Source of the DNA: Macellibacteroides fermentans
Lineage (GTDB): Bacteria; Bacteroidota; Bacteroidia; Bacteroidales; Tannerellaceae
NCBI RefSeq assembly: GCF_013409575.1
Contig: NZ_JACCCY010000004.1
Location: 124,001 to 188,000 of the forward strand
Length of the DNA stretch: 64,000 nucleotides
Reading direction: 5' to 3'
Part shown: positions 46,316 through 54,618 of the stretch, piece after piece
Numbering within the stretch: position 1 is the stretch's first letter
Layout of the letters: each line of letters starts with the position of its first letter
The notes under the pieces: model-generated
Seen by the model: only the letters and a program-made list of their open reading frames with translations
Told to the model about the DNA's origin: nothing
The model's database searches: none
Program-made: the position numbers and the translations under genes

Positions 46316-47854
46316 TTATACTATTTTAGAGTTGTTGTTCATCATCATAGACCACATGGATAATTGCTTGATGGCAAAATCTTCTATCTCGTCTTTTTGT
46401 TCATGCTTGTAAAGCGGAGGTGTTTGATTGAGCCTGTTATATAGCAAGGTTGTAATATGTGCTGCTGTAACTGTTTTGATTCCGGACTGTTCGGCTTCTT
46501 TGCCAGCAAGAGCGATTTCATCGTAAGAGATTGCATGTTCTTTTGCGAAGATAAGCAGGTCAACAAAAGACTTTCCATTATCCGTAAAGTACTTATAATA
46601 CAGCTCTTTGATTGATTCCGGAGCTTGTGATAACGCAACAGAACCACTTAAAGCACCCGGTTTTCGCTTCAGTGTCTGTAGATAATGATTGAGATTGAGC
46701 GACCAGGTTGAATAATAAGAACGTTCATGTTCCGCCACAGGGGCATTGTCCATATATATCAGTAACTTTTCACTGAATATTTTAACCTCGACCATTCTGC
46801 CTACCAACGTGTCGGGTACAGAGTAATGGGAGGTATTCAATGTGATGGTAGACCATTTATCTACTTTGAGTTCTCGCCTTTCAAAACAACCCATTGGTGT
46901 TGTATAGGGTAACAGCGAGCGAAGATCTTCCTCCAGTTTTGGCCTGATATCTTCGGATGCGTTTAGCTTCCTGCAGGTCTGGTGCAGATGCTCCGTTGCC
47001 TGTTCTATGGTATCAAAAGTGTCTTTTAGGCAGAAGGCTTTGCGGCGCAAAACCTCCACCGTACGTTCCACATGTCCTTTTTCGTTTCCTCGTCTGACAT
47101 TACAGAACCGGTATTTGAAGCCATAGAATGCCGTCATTCGAAGAAGAGCCTGGGTTGGTTCCTTTTCATTTCCGGCAAAAGAAGCTACGGCTACACGCAT
47201 ATTGTCGTATACAACTTCATGGGGAACACCTTTACATTCTTCAAAATAGTTGGCGTGAGATTCCATAAAGGCCAGCGTGTCTTGCCGGTGAAACAGATCC
47301 CCCCAACGGCCATTGCTGCTACATAAAGCAAATGCGGACATGTACAGTTTCTGCCAACGACCCGCTATGCAAAGCTTTACTTCCCCCCAATCGAACTCCG
47401 CCTTCTCACCCGGGATATAACCCTGTTTGATAAAGCTTTCCTTTTCTTTTTGACTGCTTTGGTTGCTGATATAACCACATACTGTAGAATAGGATATGTC
47501 ATAACCTTTTTCCACTAGCAACTCATGTATATCTTGTTTGAACATACGCTGCTTATGACGCCCGGACCGTTTCTTAATTTCGTTTTCCTCCAGACAATGG
47601 TCTATAATACGGATGATATTCTCGGTAAGACGTCGTTTGGGACGATTTTCTGTTTTATAAATTGGGGGCGTTAATATATACGCCTCTATCCTGGATTTAT
47701 CCCCTTCCTGTTCCTTCAGGGCTTTGGTATACTCATCCAGGATACGGTGAACCGTAATGCGGCTAAAACCTAGTCTGCGTGAAATTTCCCTTTCACTCAA
47801 ACCCTCATAATTTCGTAATCTGATAATTTCTGATTTGTCTTTCATGCTAATCAT
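46316..47854 (-). CDS. istA: IS21-family transposase IstA
   Basis: This 512-residue transposase has an N-terminal HTH (GLSEREISRRLGFSRITVHRIL) and an rve integrase core. The DDE positions fall in EFDWGEVKLC, VPHEVVYDNMRVAV and GNEKGHVERTVEVLRR. The C-terminal region has the beta-barrel typical of Mu/IstA-type transposases. No frameshift or stop is seen. Confidence 0.95.
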   Translation of the reverse strand: MISMKDKSEIIRLRNYEGLSEREISRRLGFSRITVHRILDEYTKALKEQEGDKSRIEAYILTPPIYKTENRPKRRLTENIIRIIDHCLEENEIKKRSGRHKQRMFKQDIHELLVEKGYDISYSTVCGYISNQSSQKEKESFIKQGYIPGEKAEFDWGEVKLCIAGRWQKLYMSAFALCSSNGRWGDLFHRQDTLAFMESHANYFEECKGVPHEVVYDNMRVAVASFAGNEKEPTQALLRMTAFYGFKYRFCNVRRGNEKGHVERTVEVLRRKAFCLKDTFDTIEQATEHLHQTCRKLNASEDIRPKLEEDLRSLLPYTTPMGCFERRELKVDKWSTITLNTSHYSVPDTLVGRMVEVKIFSEKLLIYMDNAPVAEHERSYYSTWSLNLNHYLQTLKRKPGALSGSVALSQAPESIKELYYKYFTDNGKSFVDLLIFAKEHAISYDEIALAGKEAEQSGIKTVTAAHITTLLYNRLNQTPPLYKHEQKDEIEDFAIKQLSMWSMMMNNNSKIV

Positions 47855-48126
47855 TTTATCTCTGTGCTGGTTTTTACATCACAAAGAAATTAAACGTTAT
47901 GGAAGTAGTGCTTAATCTTGATTAATTATGTCAGCACTTGATTCCGTTTCGGCTACGCCTGCACTCCATCAAGTGCTGACATTAGCCTCTATTTTTTCTG
48001 ATTAGCTGGTATACTTTTCAATTGGAATGGTGGTATACTTTTGAACTGTTATTTATAATCACAAAGATAGTACTGTTCAATACAACTAAGAAATTTGGTA
48101 ATTTCTTCCTTACCCGATGTGATTTG

Positions 48127-48170
48127 TCATAAAAAAGAGAACCCAACAAATTGGGTTCTCTTTTTTATGA
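48127..48170. terminator. Bidirectional hairpin right of IS21
   Basis: A perfect 19-bp stem (TCATAAAAAAGAGAACCCA with its complement) and 6-base loop; A and T runs on both flanks make it a terminator in either orientation. Confidence 0.8.
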
Positions 48171-48179
48171 CATTATAAA

Positions 48180-48549
48180 TGGAATTTGTTGTTCATTAAG
48201 CGAGGTCGCTAACGGCTTTTAAATATCCTATTGATTCGGCAATACAGAGGAAGGGATCTTTCATGTCTTTTTGTATCCCAAACTACATACGCCTGTATAG
48301 TTTACTTTGTGTAGTAAACGTACCAAAGCCAGAAAATTTTTTATTCCGGTGAAACAGAACCACTATTCTGGAGCAAACAGAACCACTAGAAAGCACTGAG
48401 ATGGAGGCGTAAATATAATTGCTAAAAATAAAATAAATAATTACTTTAGCAATCTAATTACAGCCTGTGAAAAGTGGCACATTTAAGAGTGATACACCTG
48501 GCACATTTGGTGTGATATATTAAAACTAGCAAGGAATTTATAACTGCTT
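48180..48549. repeat. Gene-free relic region with two tandem-like repeat pairs
   Basis: I see no gene in this 370-bp stretch. AAACAGAACCACTA occurs at 48352 and 48375 (23 bp apart). TGGCACATTT...GTGATA occurs at 48475 and 48499 (24 bp apart). Spaced copies like these are what the ends of IS21-family elements look like, as in the neighbouring element, so they may be ends left by lost elements. Confidence 0.5.
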
Positions 48550-49158
48550 TTATGTATTTTCTTCCAATTCGGGCTTAACTTCACTCCCGTCTTGTCGTTT
48601 TGGAAATGGGGAGATTGAAGTCTTTATGATTTCGTCTCCTTTTTTGCGATAGTTGTCCGGGTATTCTAAAAGTAGCATGTAAAAGATGTCTTTGTTCTTG
48701 TTGAATACCATTTTTTGATAGAAGATTTTACCATTCGGATTGATTCCCGACAGGATATAAGTGTCTTTTATTCTCTTCTCGTAGGTTATTTCGCTTTTAT
48801 CATCCACATAGCATTGTTTGCGGAATGCAAATTCTTCCTCAGGTGAATTTGAAAAAGAGAGGGTGTTTTTATTGCCCCAAACGGATAGATTTATCCCGTC
48901 TGAAGAACGAAACACTTGCCCATCGCTGTTATCCGATTCTCCCTGAGGTATGAGATAGGATGGATAATAGAGAATATAGCCATAGCTTAAGTTTATGTAC
49001 TGTTCAATAGTATGTGTTTGAACAGTATCGCTAAGATTGATGGTTGTATTATCTACTGTTTGGAGAGGTTGGTCTGTATTTGCTTTTTTACCAGTACAGG
49101 CTACAACTCCAAACAAGAATAGGATGCTTATGGTTTTTATCAATTGTTTCATACGCAA
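48550..49158 (-). CDS. Hypothetical lipoprotein
   Basis: This 202-residue exported protein has a signal ending FGVVAC (lipobox) and then a Thr/Asn/Asp-rich linker. No conserved domain is recognised; the body (YGYILYYPSYLIPQGE, GKIFYQKMVFNKNKDIFYMLLLEYP) looks beta-rich and resembles small Bacteroidetes envelope lipoproteins of unknown role. The start may be either ATG at 49158 or 49152. It stands alone. Confidence 0.75.
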   Translation of the reverse strand: MRMKQLIKTISILFLFGVVACTGKKANTDQPLQTVDNTTINLSDTVQTHTIEQYINLSYGYILYYPSYLIPQGESDNSDGQVFRSSDGINLSVWGNKNTLSFSNSPEEEFAFRKQCYVDDKSEITYEKRIKDTYILSGINPNGKIFYQKMVFNKNKDIFYMLLLEYPDNYRKKGDEIIKTSISPFPKRQDGSEVKPELEENT

Positions 49159-49231
49159 ATATAAGTATTAATTTTAGATAGGTATATGTGTAATAAAGAA
49201 AGTTGTTATTTAGTAGGATCCTATCTTGGGG

Positions 49232-49239
49232 TAAATTTG
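49232..49239 (+). promoter_or_regulatory. Candidate -7 promoter element upstream of csbD-like gene
   Basis: TAAATTTG matches TAnnTTTG and lies 76 bp before the CsbD-like start codon. A -33 box is not clear. Confidence 0.35.
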
Positions 49240-49315
49240 TGTACTACTGATGGAAATAAACAATTCTTATTCAGCTCATGTTCTATAAATGTACACTAAC
49301 TAAAAAAGTAAAATT

Positions 49316-49516
49316 ATGGACAAGTTGCAATTAAAAGGAAAATGGAATCAGTTGAAGGGTGCTGTTAAGCAGGAATGGGCTGATTTAACAGACGATGATT
49401 TACTGTATGTTGAAGGTAAAGAGGATGAACTACTGGGTAGAATCCAGGAGAAAACCGGAAAGGCAAAAGAGGAGCTACTTACCTGGCTCGATAAAAAGAT
49501 AAAGGATCTCGATTAA
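49316..49516 (+). CDS. CsbD family stress-response protein
   Basis: This 66-residue protein has the CsbD pattern: [24 protein letters not shown] followed by [22 protein letters not shown]. CsbD proteins are small, hydrophilic and often induced by general stress; their molecular function is unknown. The gene has its own predicted promoter and terminator. Confidence 0.93.
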   Translation: MDKLQLKGKWNQLKGAVKQEWADLTDDDLLYVEGKEDELLGRIQEKTGKAKEELLTWLDKKIKDLD

Positions 49517-49551
49517 ATGAAATTTGTCTTTTCTCAATGAAAACTAGCTTA

Positions 49552-49590
49552 ATAAAAGAGAGTCTAACTTGTTGGATTCTCTTTTTTATT
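49552..49590 (+). terminator. Terminator after the CsbD-like gene
   Basis: An imperfect hairpin AAAAGAGAGTCTAAC / TGGATTCTCTTTTTT with G-U pairs is followed by T residues, 36 bp after the stop codon. Confidence 0.7.
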
Positions 49591-49801
49591 GGGGTGTATT
49601 CCTCCAAAAGTATTTTTTATATGCAACATTTTCATTTATAAAGCCATCTATATATATAACTATGAAAGAGAGTGAAGAGTTAATTGTTGATGATTCTTCC
49701 GGACATTCAAATATTCTGAAAGTGAAAATGAATTGCAAATCCGAAAAAATTGTTGTTGCCAGGTTATTGCAAGTATGGTGGTAAATTAAAAAGATACGTA
49801 G

Positions 49802-50257
49802 ATTATTTATAAAAAAAAGAATTATAAAACGTATACGGTTACTTTTTTTTATGAAGGTTTGAGTACTCAATATAGTTTCGAGGACATGAAGCTTCAGCAA
49901 GATAAGTATCCTGTATTTTTTGAACGAAACGGAGATAAGGTGATTATGGATTGGGTCAGTGGAAATATTGGTTACGCTATTCTTGGTATGGCTGCATCTC
50001 CGGAAGAGTATCCAACTGCACAGAGTGCCGACGGGGTGATTGGCAAGTGCCTGAAGCTTTCTACCCGTAGTACCGGAGGAATGGGGGCAATGATGAATAT
50101 GCCTATGGCGGCCGAAAACCTTTTTATTGGGACTTTCGATACCATGAGTGCGTTAAGTGATCCCCTTAAAGCCACCCAGTTTGGTCTTCCTTTCGATTTA
50201 CTTAAATCTGAGTTTTGGGTATACGTTTTGATGTTTTCGAATATGATATTTAAATAG
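49802..50257 (+). pseudogene. Remnant of a PCMD-domain (putative carbohydrate metabolism) surface protein
   Basis: The frame from 49802 reads KTYTVTFFYEGL, then SFEDMKLQQDKYPVFFERNG, and the highly characteristic IGYAILGMAASPEEYPTAQSADGV and CLKLSTRSTGGMGAMMNMPM. This is the core of PCMD-domain lipoproteins of Bacteroidales. The signal peptide, N-terminal repeats and the C-terminal half (YYKYKAG region and beyond) are missing; after FGLPFDLLKSEF the sequence diverges and stops. The first supported residue follows a stop at 49799, so there is no normal start. The 342-bp gap before it (49517-49858) holds only the terminator above and AT-rich sequence. Confidence 0.75.
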
Positions 50258-50258
50258 T

Positions 50259-50290
50259 TTTTACTTTTTCAATATATTTATGTAAGTTTG
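50259..50290 (+). promoter_or_regulatory. Candidate promoter of the thi operon
   Basis: TAAGTTTG at 50283-50290 matches the Bacteroidetes TAnnTTTG -7 element; a T-rich -33-like stretch lies at 50259-50264 at suitable spacing. Transcription would start at about 50296, immediately at the 5' edge of the TPP aptamer. Confidence 0.6.
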
Positions 50291-50295
50291 TGGAA

Positions 50296-50383
50296 TCACT
50301 GTTAGGGGTGCTCTTTTATTAAAAGAGCTGAGATAATACCCTTGAACCTGATATGTTGTAATCGACATCGGAGGGAAACGGGA
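50296..50383 (+). ncRNA. TPP (THI-element) riboswitch
   Basis: The conserved THI-element segments appear in order: AGGGGTGC, a variable stem CTCTTTTATTAAAAGAG, GCTGAGATAATACCC, TTGAACCTGATATGTT and ATCGACATCGGAGGGAA. It binds thiamine pyrophosphate and represses the downstream thiM-thiE-tenA-thiD genes. A transcription terminator 40 bp downstream is the likely expression platform. Confidence 0.95.
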
Positions 50384-50423
50384 AGAAAAAATATGAACTG
50401 GTAATATCTATATATTATTATTC

Positions 50424-50457
50424 AAGCCGTTTCGTTTTATGCGAGACGGCTTTTTTT
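50424..50457 (+). terminator. Attenuator terminator of the TPP riboswitch
   Basis: An 11-bp stem (AAGCCGTTTCG with CGAGACGGCTT, one G-U pair) is followed by seven T. It lies between the TPP aptamer and thiM, consistent with ligand-controlled premature termination. Confidence 0.85.
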
Positions 50458-50508
50458 GTTGATAAACATCTTATTAATGTGGCATTTGTGCTAATAAAAA
50501 ATGAAACT

Positions 50509-51303
50509 ATGATTGATATATCTGCAATTGGAAGAGACTTGCGCCTGATTAAGGAGAGGTCTCCCTTGGTTCATAATATCACAAACTTTGTGGTGATGAA
50601 CAATACGGCTAATGCCTTATTGGCTATTGGGGCTTCTCCGGTAATGGCTCATGCTATTGAAGAGGTGGAGGAGATGGCTGGTATCGCATCTTCGCTGGTA
50701 CTTAATATCGGTACCCTTGAACCCCGCTGGGTGGATGCTATGATGCTTGCCGGAAAGATCGCTTTGAAACGAAATATCCCCATTGTTTTTGATCCGGTGG
50801 GAGTAGGTGCTACATCGTATCGGTCCGAGGTATGTAAACAAATCATCAGCGAATGTAAGCCTTCAATAATAAGGGGTAATGCTTCTGAAATAATTGCTTT
50901 ATGTAATGAGAATGTGAAGACTAAAGGGGTGGATAGTACGGAATCGTCTGATTCGGCCTTGAGTTGGGCTATGCAGCTTGCCAGGGAAGTGAATGCTGTG
51001 GTTGTAATAAGCGGACAGACGGACTATATTACGGATGGAGAGCTGGTTGAAATGATATACAACGGGAGTACGATGATGGAAAAAGTTACCGGAATGGGAT
51101 GTACTGCTACAGCGGTACTGGGGGCTTTTGCTGCTGTAAATCCTTCCATGTTCGATGCGGCCATTCATGGTATGGCTGTTATGGGAATTGCCGGCGAGAT
51201 TGCGGCTTCTGCATCGAAAGGAAATGGTAGTCTGCAGGTGAATTTCCTGGATGAACTGTATGCAATGGATGAGGAGGTGTTATGCAGAACGTTCAGACAA
51301 TGA
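50509..51303 (+). CDS. thiM: Hydroxyethylthiazole kinase ThiM
   Basis: ThiM phosphorylates 4-methyl-5-(2-hydroxyethyl)thiazole, a salvage step. I take the ATG at 50509 ([19 protein letters not shown], 264 residues); a GTG at 50479 would add ten residues not typical of the family. Motifs include [34 protein letters not shown] and the C-terminal [19 protein letters not shown] that contains the catalytic cysteine region. It overlaps thiE by 4 bp (ATGA). Confidence 0.96.
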   Translation: MIDISAIGRDLRLIKERSPLVHNITNFVVMNNTANALLAIGASPVMAHAIEEVEEMAGIASSLVLNIGTLEPRWVDAMMLAGKIALKRNIPIVFDPVGVGATSYRSEVCKQIISECKPSIIRGNASEIIALCNENVKTKGVDSTESSDSALSWAMQLAREVNAVVVISGQTDYITDGELVEMIYNGSTMMEKVTGMGCTATAVLGAFAAVNPSMFDAAIHGMAVMGIAGEIAASASKGNGSLQVNFLDELYAMDEEVLCRTFRQ

Positions 51304-51938
51304 ATCATTTTGACTTGAGTTTGTATCTGGTGACCGACCGTTCGCTTGCTTTGAACAGGTCTCTTGAATATGTTGTGAAAGAGGCGGCCGAAGGTGGGGT
51401 TACCATGGTTCAGTTGAGGGAGAAGGATTGCTCGTCTAAAGAGTTTCTGAATTTGGCTATTCAGCTCAAAAGATGTTTGAAATCCTTTGCTATCCCGCTT
51501 ATCATAAACGACCGGTTGGATATTGCACTTGCCTGTGATGCCGACGGACTGCATATTGGCCAGAACGATATTCCCTATGAGATTGCCCGCAGGCTGTTGG
51601 GAAAGGATAAAATTATCGGTTTATCTGTCGAAAATGTAAGGGATGTTATCGAAGCCAACAAGCTGGATGTCGATTATATTGGTATTTCTCCGGTTTTCAG
51701 TACTCCTACGAAAACTGATACTGCTGAAGCTTTAGGATTGGACGGAGTTCGTGAAATAACAAAATTATCGGAGCATCCCAGTGTGGGCATCGGAGGAATT
51801 AATCTGAGTAATGCCCACGAAGTGATTGCTGCCGGGGCGGATGGTATATCTGTGGTGTCTGCAATCATGTCTCACCCAGATCCGAGGCTTTCGGCCTTAC
51901 AGTTGAAGAATATAGTTGTCAAAAATAAATTAAAATGA
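51300..51938 (+). CDS. thiE: Thiamine-phosphate synthase ThiE
   Basis: ThiE joins HMP-PP and thiazole phosphate to form thiamine phosphate. I choose the ATG at 51300 ([15 protein letters not shown], 212 residues), which overlaps the thiM stop as ATGA; an in-frame ATG at 51282 is possible. The TIM-barrel motifs [43 protein letters not shown] and [21 protein letters not shown] are all present. It overlaps tenA by 4 bp. Confidence 0.96.
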   Translation: MNHFDLSLYLVTDRSLALNRSLEYVVKEAAEGGVTMVQLREKDCSSKEFLNLAIQLKRCLKSFAIPLIINDRLDIALACDADGLHIGQNDIPYEIARRLLGKDKIIGLSVENVRDVIEANKLDVDYIGISPVFSTPTKTDTAEALGLDGVREITKLSEHPSVGIGGINLSNAHEVIAAGADGISVVSAIMSHPDPRLSALQLKNIVVKNKLK

Positions 51939-52597
51939 TACAAATGAAATGGAGTGAGAAGGCCTGGAAGACGATTGAACCGATATATGAAAAGACGGTA
52001 ACGTTACCTTTTATCCAGGAGTTGACTAACGGTAAGCTGGACAGAGAGAAGTTTATTTTTTATATTCAGCAGGATGCCATGTACCTTTCTGATTACGGAA
52101 GTGTAATTACGGGGATTGCATCCAAATTAAAAGATCCGGCACACACGGAATCGTTCATCCGTTTTGCAGGAGATAGTATTGTCGTTGAGAGGGCTTTGCA
52201 CGAGTCATTTATCCATGGAATTAATGAAAAGGACCGTTTAAAACCATCACCTGCTTGTTTGCTTTACACTTCGTATTTGTGGCGTCAATTAGCTAATGCT
52301 CCGATTGAGGTTAGTGTTGCCGCCGTGTTGCCCTGTTTCTGGATATACAAGGCCGTGGGTGATTATATCTTGGCAAATCAGACGAATGAGGAGAATCCAT
52401 ATCAGACCTGGATTAATACGTATGGAGGGGATGATTTTTCCAGATCTGTGAGCCGGGCCATTGAGATATGTGATGAGTTGGCCGAAAGCTGTACCGAGAG
52501 CCGGCAAAAAGAGATGTTGGAGGCTTTTGTTGTCTGCTCTAAAATGGAATACCTGTTTTGGGATTCGGCCCATAATTTGGAACAATGGAAAATATAG
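51935..52597 (+). CDS. tenA: Aminopyrimidine aminohydrolase TenA (thiaminase II)
   Basis: TenA salvages thiamine breakdown products by hydrolysing aminomethyl-pyrimidines to HMP. The 220-residue all-helical protein has PFIQELTNGKLDREKFIFYIQQDAMYL, the ACLLYTSYL segment, LPCFWIYKAVGDYIL, and a C-terminal SKMEYLFWDSAH. A cysteine lies in the usual family position before PSPACLL, consistent with activity. It shares a 4-bp ATGA overlap with thiE. Confidence 0.93.
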   Translation: MIQMKWSEKAWKTIEPIYEKTVTLPFIQELTNGKLDREKFIFYIQQDAMYLSDYGSVITGIASKLKDPAHTESFIRFAGDSIVVERALHESFIHGINEKDRLKPSPACLLYTSYLWRQLANAPIEVSVAAVLPCFWIYKAVGDYILANQTNEENPYQTWINTYGGDDFSRSVSRAIEICDELAESCTESRQKEMLEAFVVCSKMEYLFWDSAHNLEQWKI

Positions 52598-52609
52598 AAA
52601 ATAAAAACG

Positions 52610-53419
52610 ATGAAAAAATATAGAATTGCTTTAAGCATTGCCGGAAGTGATCCGAGTGGGGGAGCTGGTATACAGGCGGATCTGAAGACTTTTTCGGCTT
52701 GTGGCTGCTATGGTGCAACGGCTATTGTTGCTGTGGTGGACGAAAATACGGTTGGAGTAACGGGGGTTCATCCCGTTCCGGTTTCATTTGTAACGGGACA
52801 GATAAAATCTGTTCTGGATGATATCGGAGCAGATGCGATTAAGATTGGAATGCTGCATTCCTCCGAATTGATAGTTGCAGTGAGAGATACGTTATCTAAA
52901 TATAAGATTCGGAATATTGTATTTGATCCGGTTATGGTGGCTACCTCGGGCGATAAGCTTTTACAGGATGAGGCAATTACGACATTGAAAAATGAGCTGA
53001 TTCCTTTTGTGAGGGTTATTACGCCCAATATACCGGAGGCCGAAATCTTATTGGGTAAGAAGATTGCCACACAGGAGGATCTGCCTCTGGTCGTAAAATC
53101 GTTGTCGGTTGGCGGTACTGTATCTGTATTGCTGAAAGCCGGACATTTATCGAACGAAGAGCTGACGGACGTATTTTATAATGCTGAGACGGATGAAATC
53201 ATAAAACTAAGTTCAAAAAGAGTACATACGAAGAATACACATGGTACAGGTTGTACATTCTCCTCTGCCATTACTGCTTTTCTGGCTCATGATAAGCCGT
53301 TGAATGAGTCGATCCGGCTGGCCAAAGAGTATATAAACCAAACAATTGTAACCGGTGCTGCATACGAAATTGGCAAAGGACACGGCCCGGTACATCATTT
53401 TTTTAATTTTTGGGAATAA
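52610..53419 (+). CDS. thiD: HMP/HMP-phosphate kinase ThiD
   Basis: ThiD phosphorylates HMP and then HMP-P to HMP-PP. The 269-residue ribokinase-fold protein has ALSIAGSDPSGGAGIQADLKTF near the N-terminus and THGTGCTFSSAITAFLA with the catalytic-cysteine GTGC region. It is the last gene of the riboswitch-controlled salvage operon; thiC, thiG and thiH are not in this window, so the set here covers salvage and condensation, not de novo thiazole or HMP formation. Confidence 0.96.
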   Translation: MKKYRIALSIAGSDPSGGAGIQADLKTFSACGCYGATAIVAVVDENTVGVTGVHPVPVSFVTGQIKSVLDDIGADAIKIGMLHSSELIVAVRDTLSKYKIRNIVFDPVMVATSGDKLLQDEAITTLKNELIPFVRVITPNIPEAEILLGKKIATQEDLPLVVKSLSVGGTVSVLLKAGHLSNEELTDVFYNAETDEIIKLSSKRVHTKNTHGTGCTFSSAITAFLAHDKPLNESIRLAKEYINQTIVTGAAYEIGKGHGPVHHFFNFWE

Positions 53420-53444
53420 GAGATAAAGATGATTGACATTAAAT

Positions 53445-53478
53445 AAATCGTAAGGAGCAACTCTCCTTACGATTTTAT
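53445..53478. terminator. Bidirectional terminator after thiD
   Basis: A perfect 13-bp stem (AAATCGTAAGGAG with its complement) and 5-base loop is flanked by A and T residues. It lies between thiD and the convergent ClbS/DfsB-like gene. Confidence 0.85.
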
Positions 53479-53967
53479 ATGCTGTTTTAGTTTTTTTATG
53501 GCCCAATCATAATGGCTGGAAGTGGAAGATACTGCATAGCTTCCCAGACTGGTTGTCCCTGTCCAAGAATAATACTTTTTTGTAAATAATTCCTCATTTG
53601 TAAAAGATTCAATTAATTTCAGTACTTCTCTGTGACTTTCTTTTAGAAGTGTAGTAGCACTTTCAAGAGAGGTTTTCTGATGTTTCTCCCAGAATCCGAT
53701 ATTCATTTGAGGATATGTTTTCCAGTTATACGGATCAGGAAGAAAGTTGACCGGCTTTCCTGAAATATTGGATTGAGCCCATTTAATAAACAGTTGATGC
53801 CATTCGTAAAGATGAATCAAGACATCCCGCAGATTCTTATCTCGATCTTCGAATGAAAATGTAGCGTGTTGCTTTTCTTCAGACATGGACCCGATGAGTA
53901 TCCAAAGCTTATCAAACTGGCTATTAGCTGCAATGATCAGTTCCTGTTTATTTGTTGCTCTTGCCAT
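53467..53967 (-). CDS. ClbS/DfsB family four-helix protein
   Basis: The start at 53967 (MARATNKQELIIAANSQFDKL, 166 residues) fits the family better than the longer frame from 54003. The protein contains the DinB-like helical bundle motifs DKNLRDVLIHLYEWHQLF and the C-terminal SLGSYAVSSTSSHYDWAIKKLK. ClbS itself hydrolyses the cyclopropane of colibactin as a self-protection enzyme; most family members are of unknown function. It is divergent from a Nudix hydrolase gene. Confidence 0.85.
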   Translation of the reverse strand: MARATNKQELIIAANSQFDKLWILIGSMSEEKQHATFSFEDRDKNLRDVLIHLYEWHQLFIKWAQSNISGKPVNFLPDPYNWKTYPQMNIGFWEKHQKTSLESATTLLKESHREVLKLIESFTNEELFTKKYYSWTGTTSLGSYAVSSTSSHYDWAIKKLKQHIKS

Positions 53968-54055
53968 AATACCGTTTTTGTAGGTTGAGTTACAAAAGTA
54001 CATATTTTAGATGTATAATGCTTATACATTTTCAGAGCCTTTTAAGAATTCAAAG

Positions 54056-54089
54056 TTTGATTCGTGCCATGATCTTTTTACTAACTTTG
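54056..54089 (+). promoter_or_regulatory. Candidate promoter of the Nudix gene
   Basis: TTTG at 54056-54059 and TAACTTTG at 54082-54089 give a fair -33/-7 pair with 22-bp spacing, 35 bp before the start codon. Confidence 0.5.
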
Positions 54090-54123
54090 CATGTAGTAAT
54101 TATCGGTTGTATTGGATGGCATT

Positions 54124-54525
54124 ATGAATAAAGAGAAGAGCTGTGTTGAAGTTGTTGCGGCCGTTATTCAGAGTCGTGACAAATATCTTTGTGTGCAACG
54201 GGGACTGACAAAGTTTCCTTATACTTCATTCAAGTTTGAATTTCCAGGTGGTAAGGTTGAAGGTAATGAATCTTTGCCGGAGGCCCTGGAAAGAGAGATT
54301 AGAGAGGAATTAGAATGTGCAATTATAGTTGGAGAACTGTTGCTTACAGTTGATCACTCGTATCCTGATTTTAATATTCGGATGCATTGTTTCTTGTGTT
54401 CTGCATCGGATAAGAAATTTACCCTAAATGAGCACATTAATGCCCGGTGGCTCACCCCGCAAGAAATGATTGACCTGGATTGGGCTGAAGCTGATAAGCC
54501 GATAGTGAGGTTGCTGACGAAATGA
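54124..54525 (+). CDS. Nudix hydrolase (MutT-like)
   Basis: This 133-residue protein from the ATG at 54124 (MNKEKSCVEVVAAVIQS) has a complete Nudix box, G-G-K-V-E-G-N-E-S-L followed by E-A-L-E-R-E-I-R-E-E-L, matching GX5EX7REUXEEXGU except that the final glycine region is ECAI. MutT-type enzymes hydrolyse oxidised dGTP or related nucleotides. An ATG at 54112 is also possible. It stands as a single gene. Confidence 0.9.
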   Translation: MNKEKSCVEVVAAVIQSRDKYLCVQRGLTKFPYTSFKFEFPGGKVEGNESLPEALEREIREELECAIIVGELLLTVDHSYPDFNIRMHCFLCSASDKKFTLNEHINARWLTPQEMIDLDWAEADKPIVRLLTK

Positions 54526-54618
54526 AAAACCTTGAGGACATAACACCTAGTTTAATTTGGGAACTTTAAGGGGTAATTGATTGTTTTACTAACATATAAA
54601 AACATAAATTAAATTAGT

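Larger units (their letters stand above)
45445..48056 (-). mobile_element. IS21-family insertion sequence with istA and istB
   Basis: About 2.6 kb. Each end carries two copies of a terminal repeat: TTGAAAAGTATACCA at 45458 and 45481 on the left, and the inverse copies TGGTATACTTTTCAATT and TGGTATACTTTTGAA at 48007 and 48031 on the right. The element is flanked by AATCAC at 45439-45444 and 48057-48062, a candidate 6-bp target duplication. istA and istB are intact, so it may be active. Confidence 0.88.
45361..48105 (+). pseudogene. Short reading frame split by IS21 (possible gene remnant)
   Basis: Before the IS21 element an open frame encodes about 27 residues (KEGIYRYSFWSQGYNDVVFE and on to MNH). 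If the element and one AATCAC copy are removed, the frame continues in phase as KDSTVQYN and then stops. This suggests that a small gene tail existed at the site before insertion. There is a stop codon upstream at 45358, so any N-terminal part was already lost. Confidence 0.35.
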
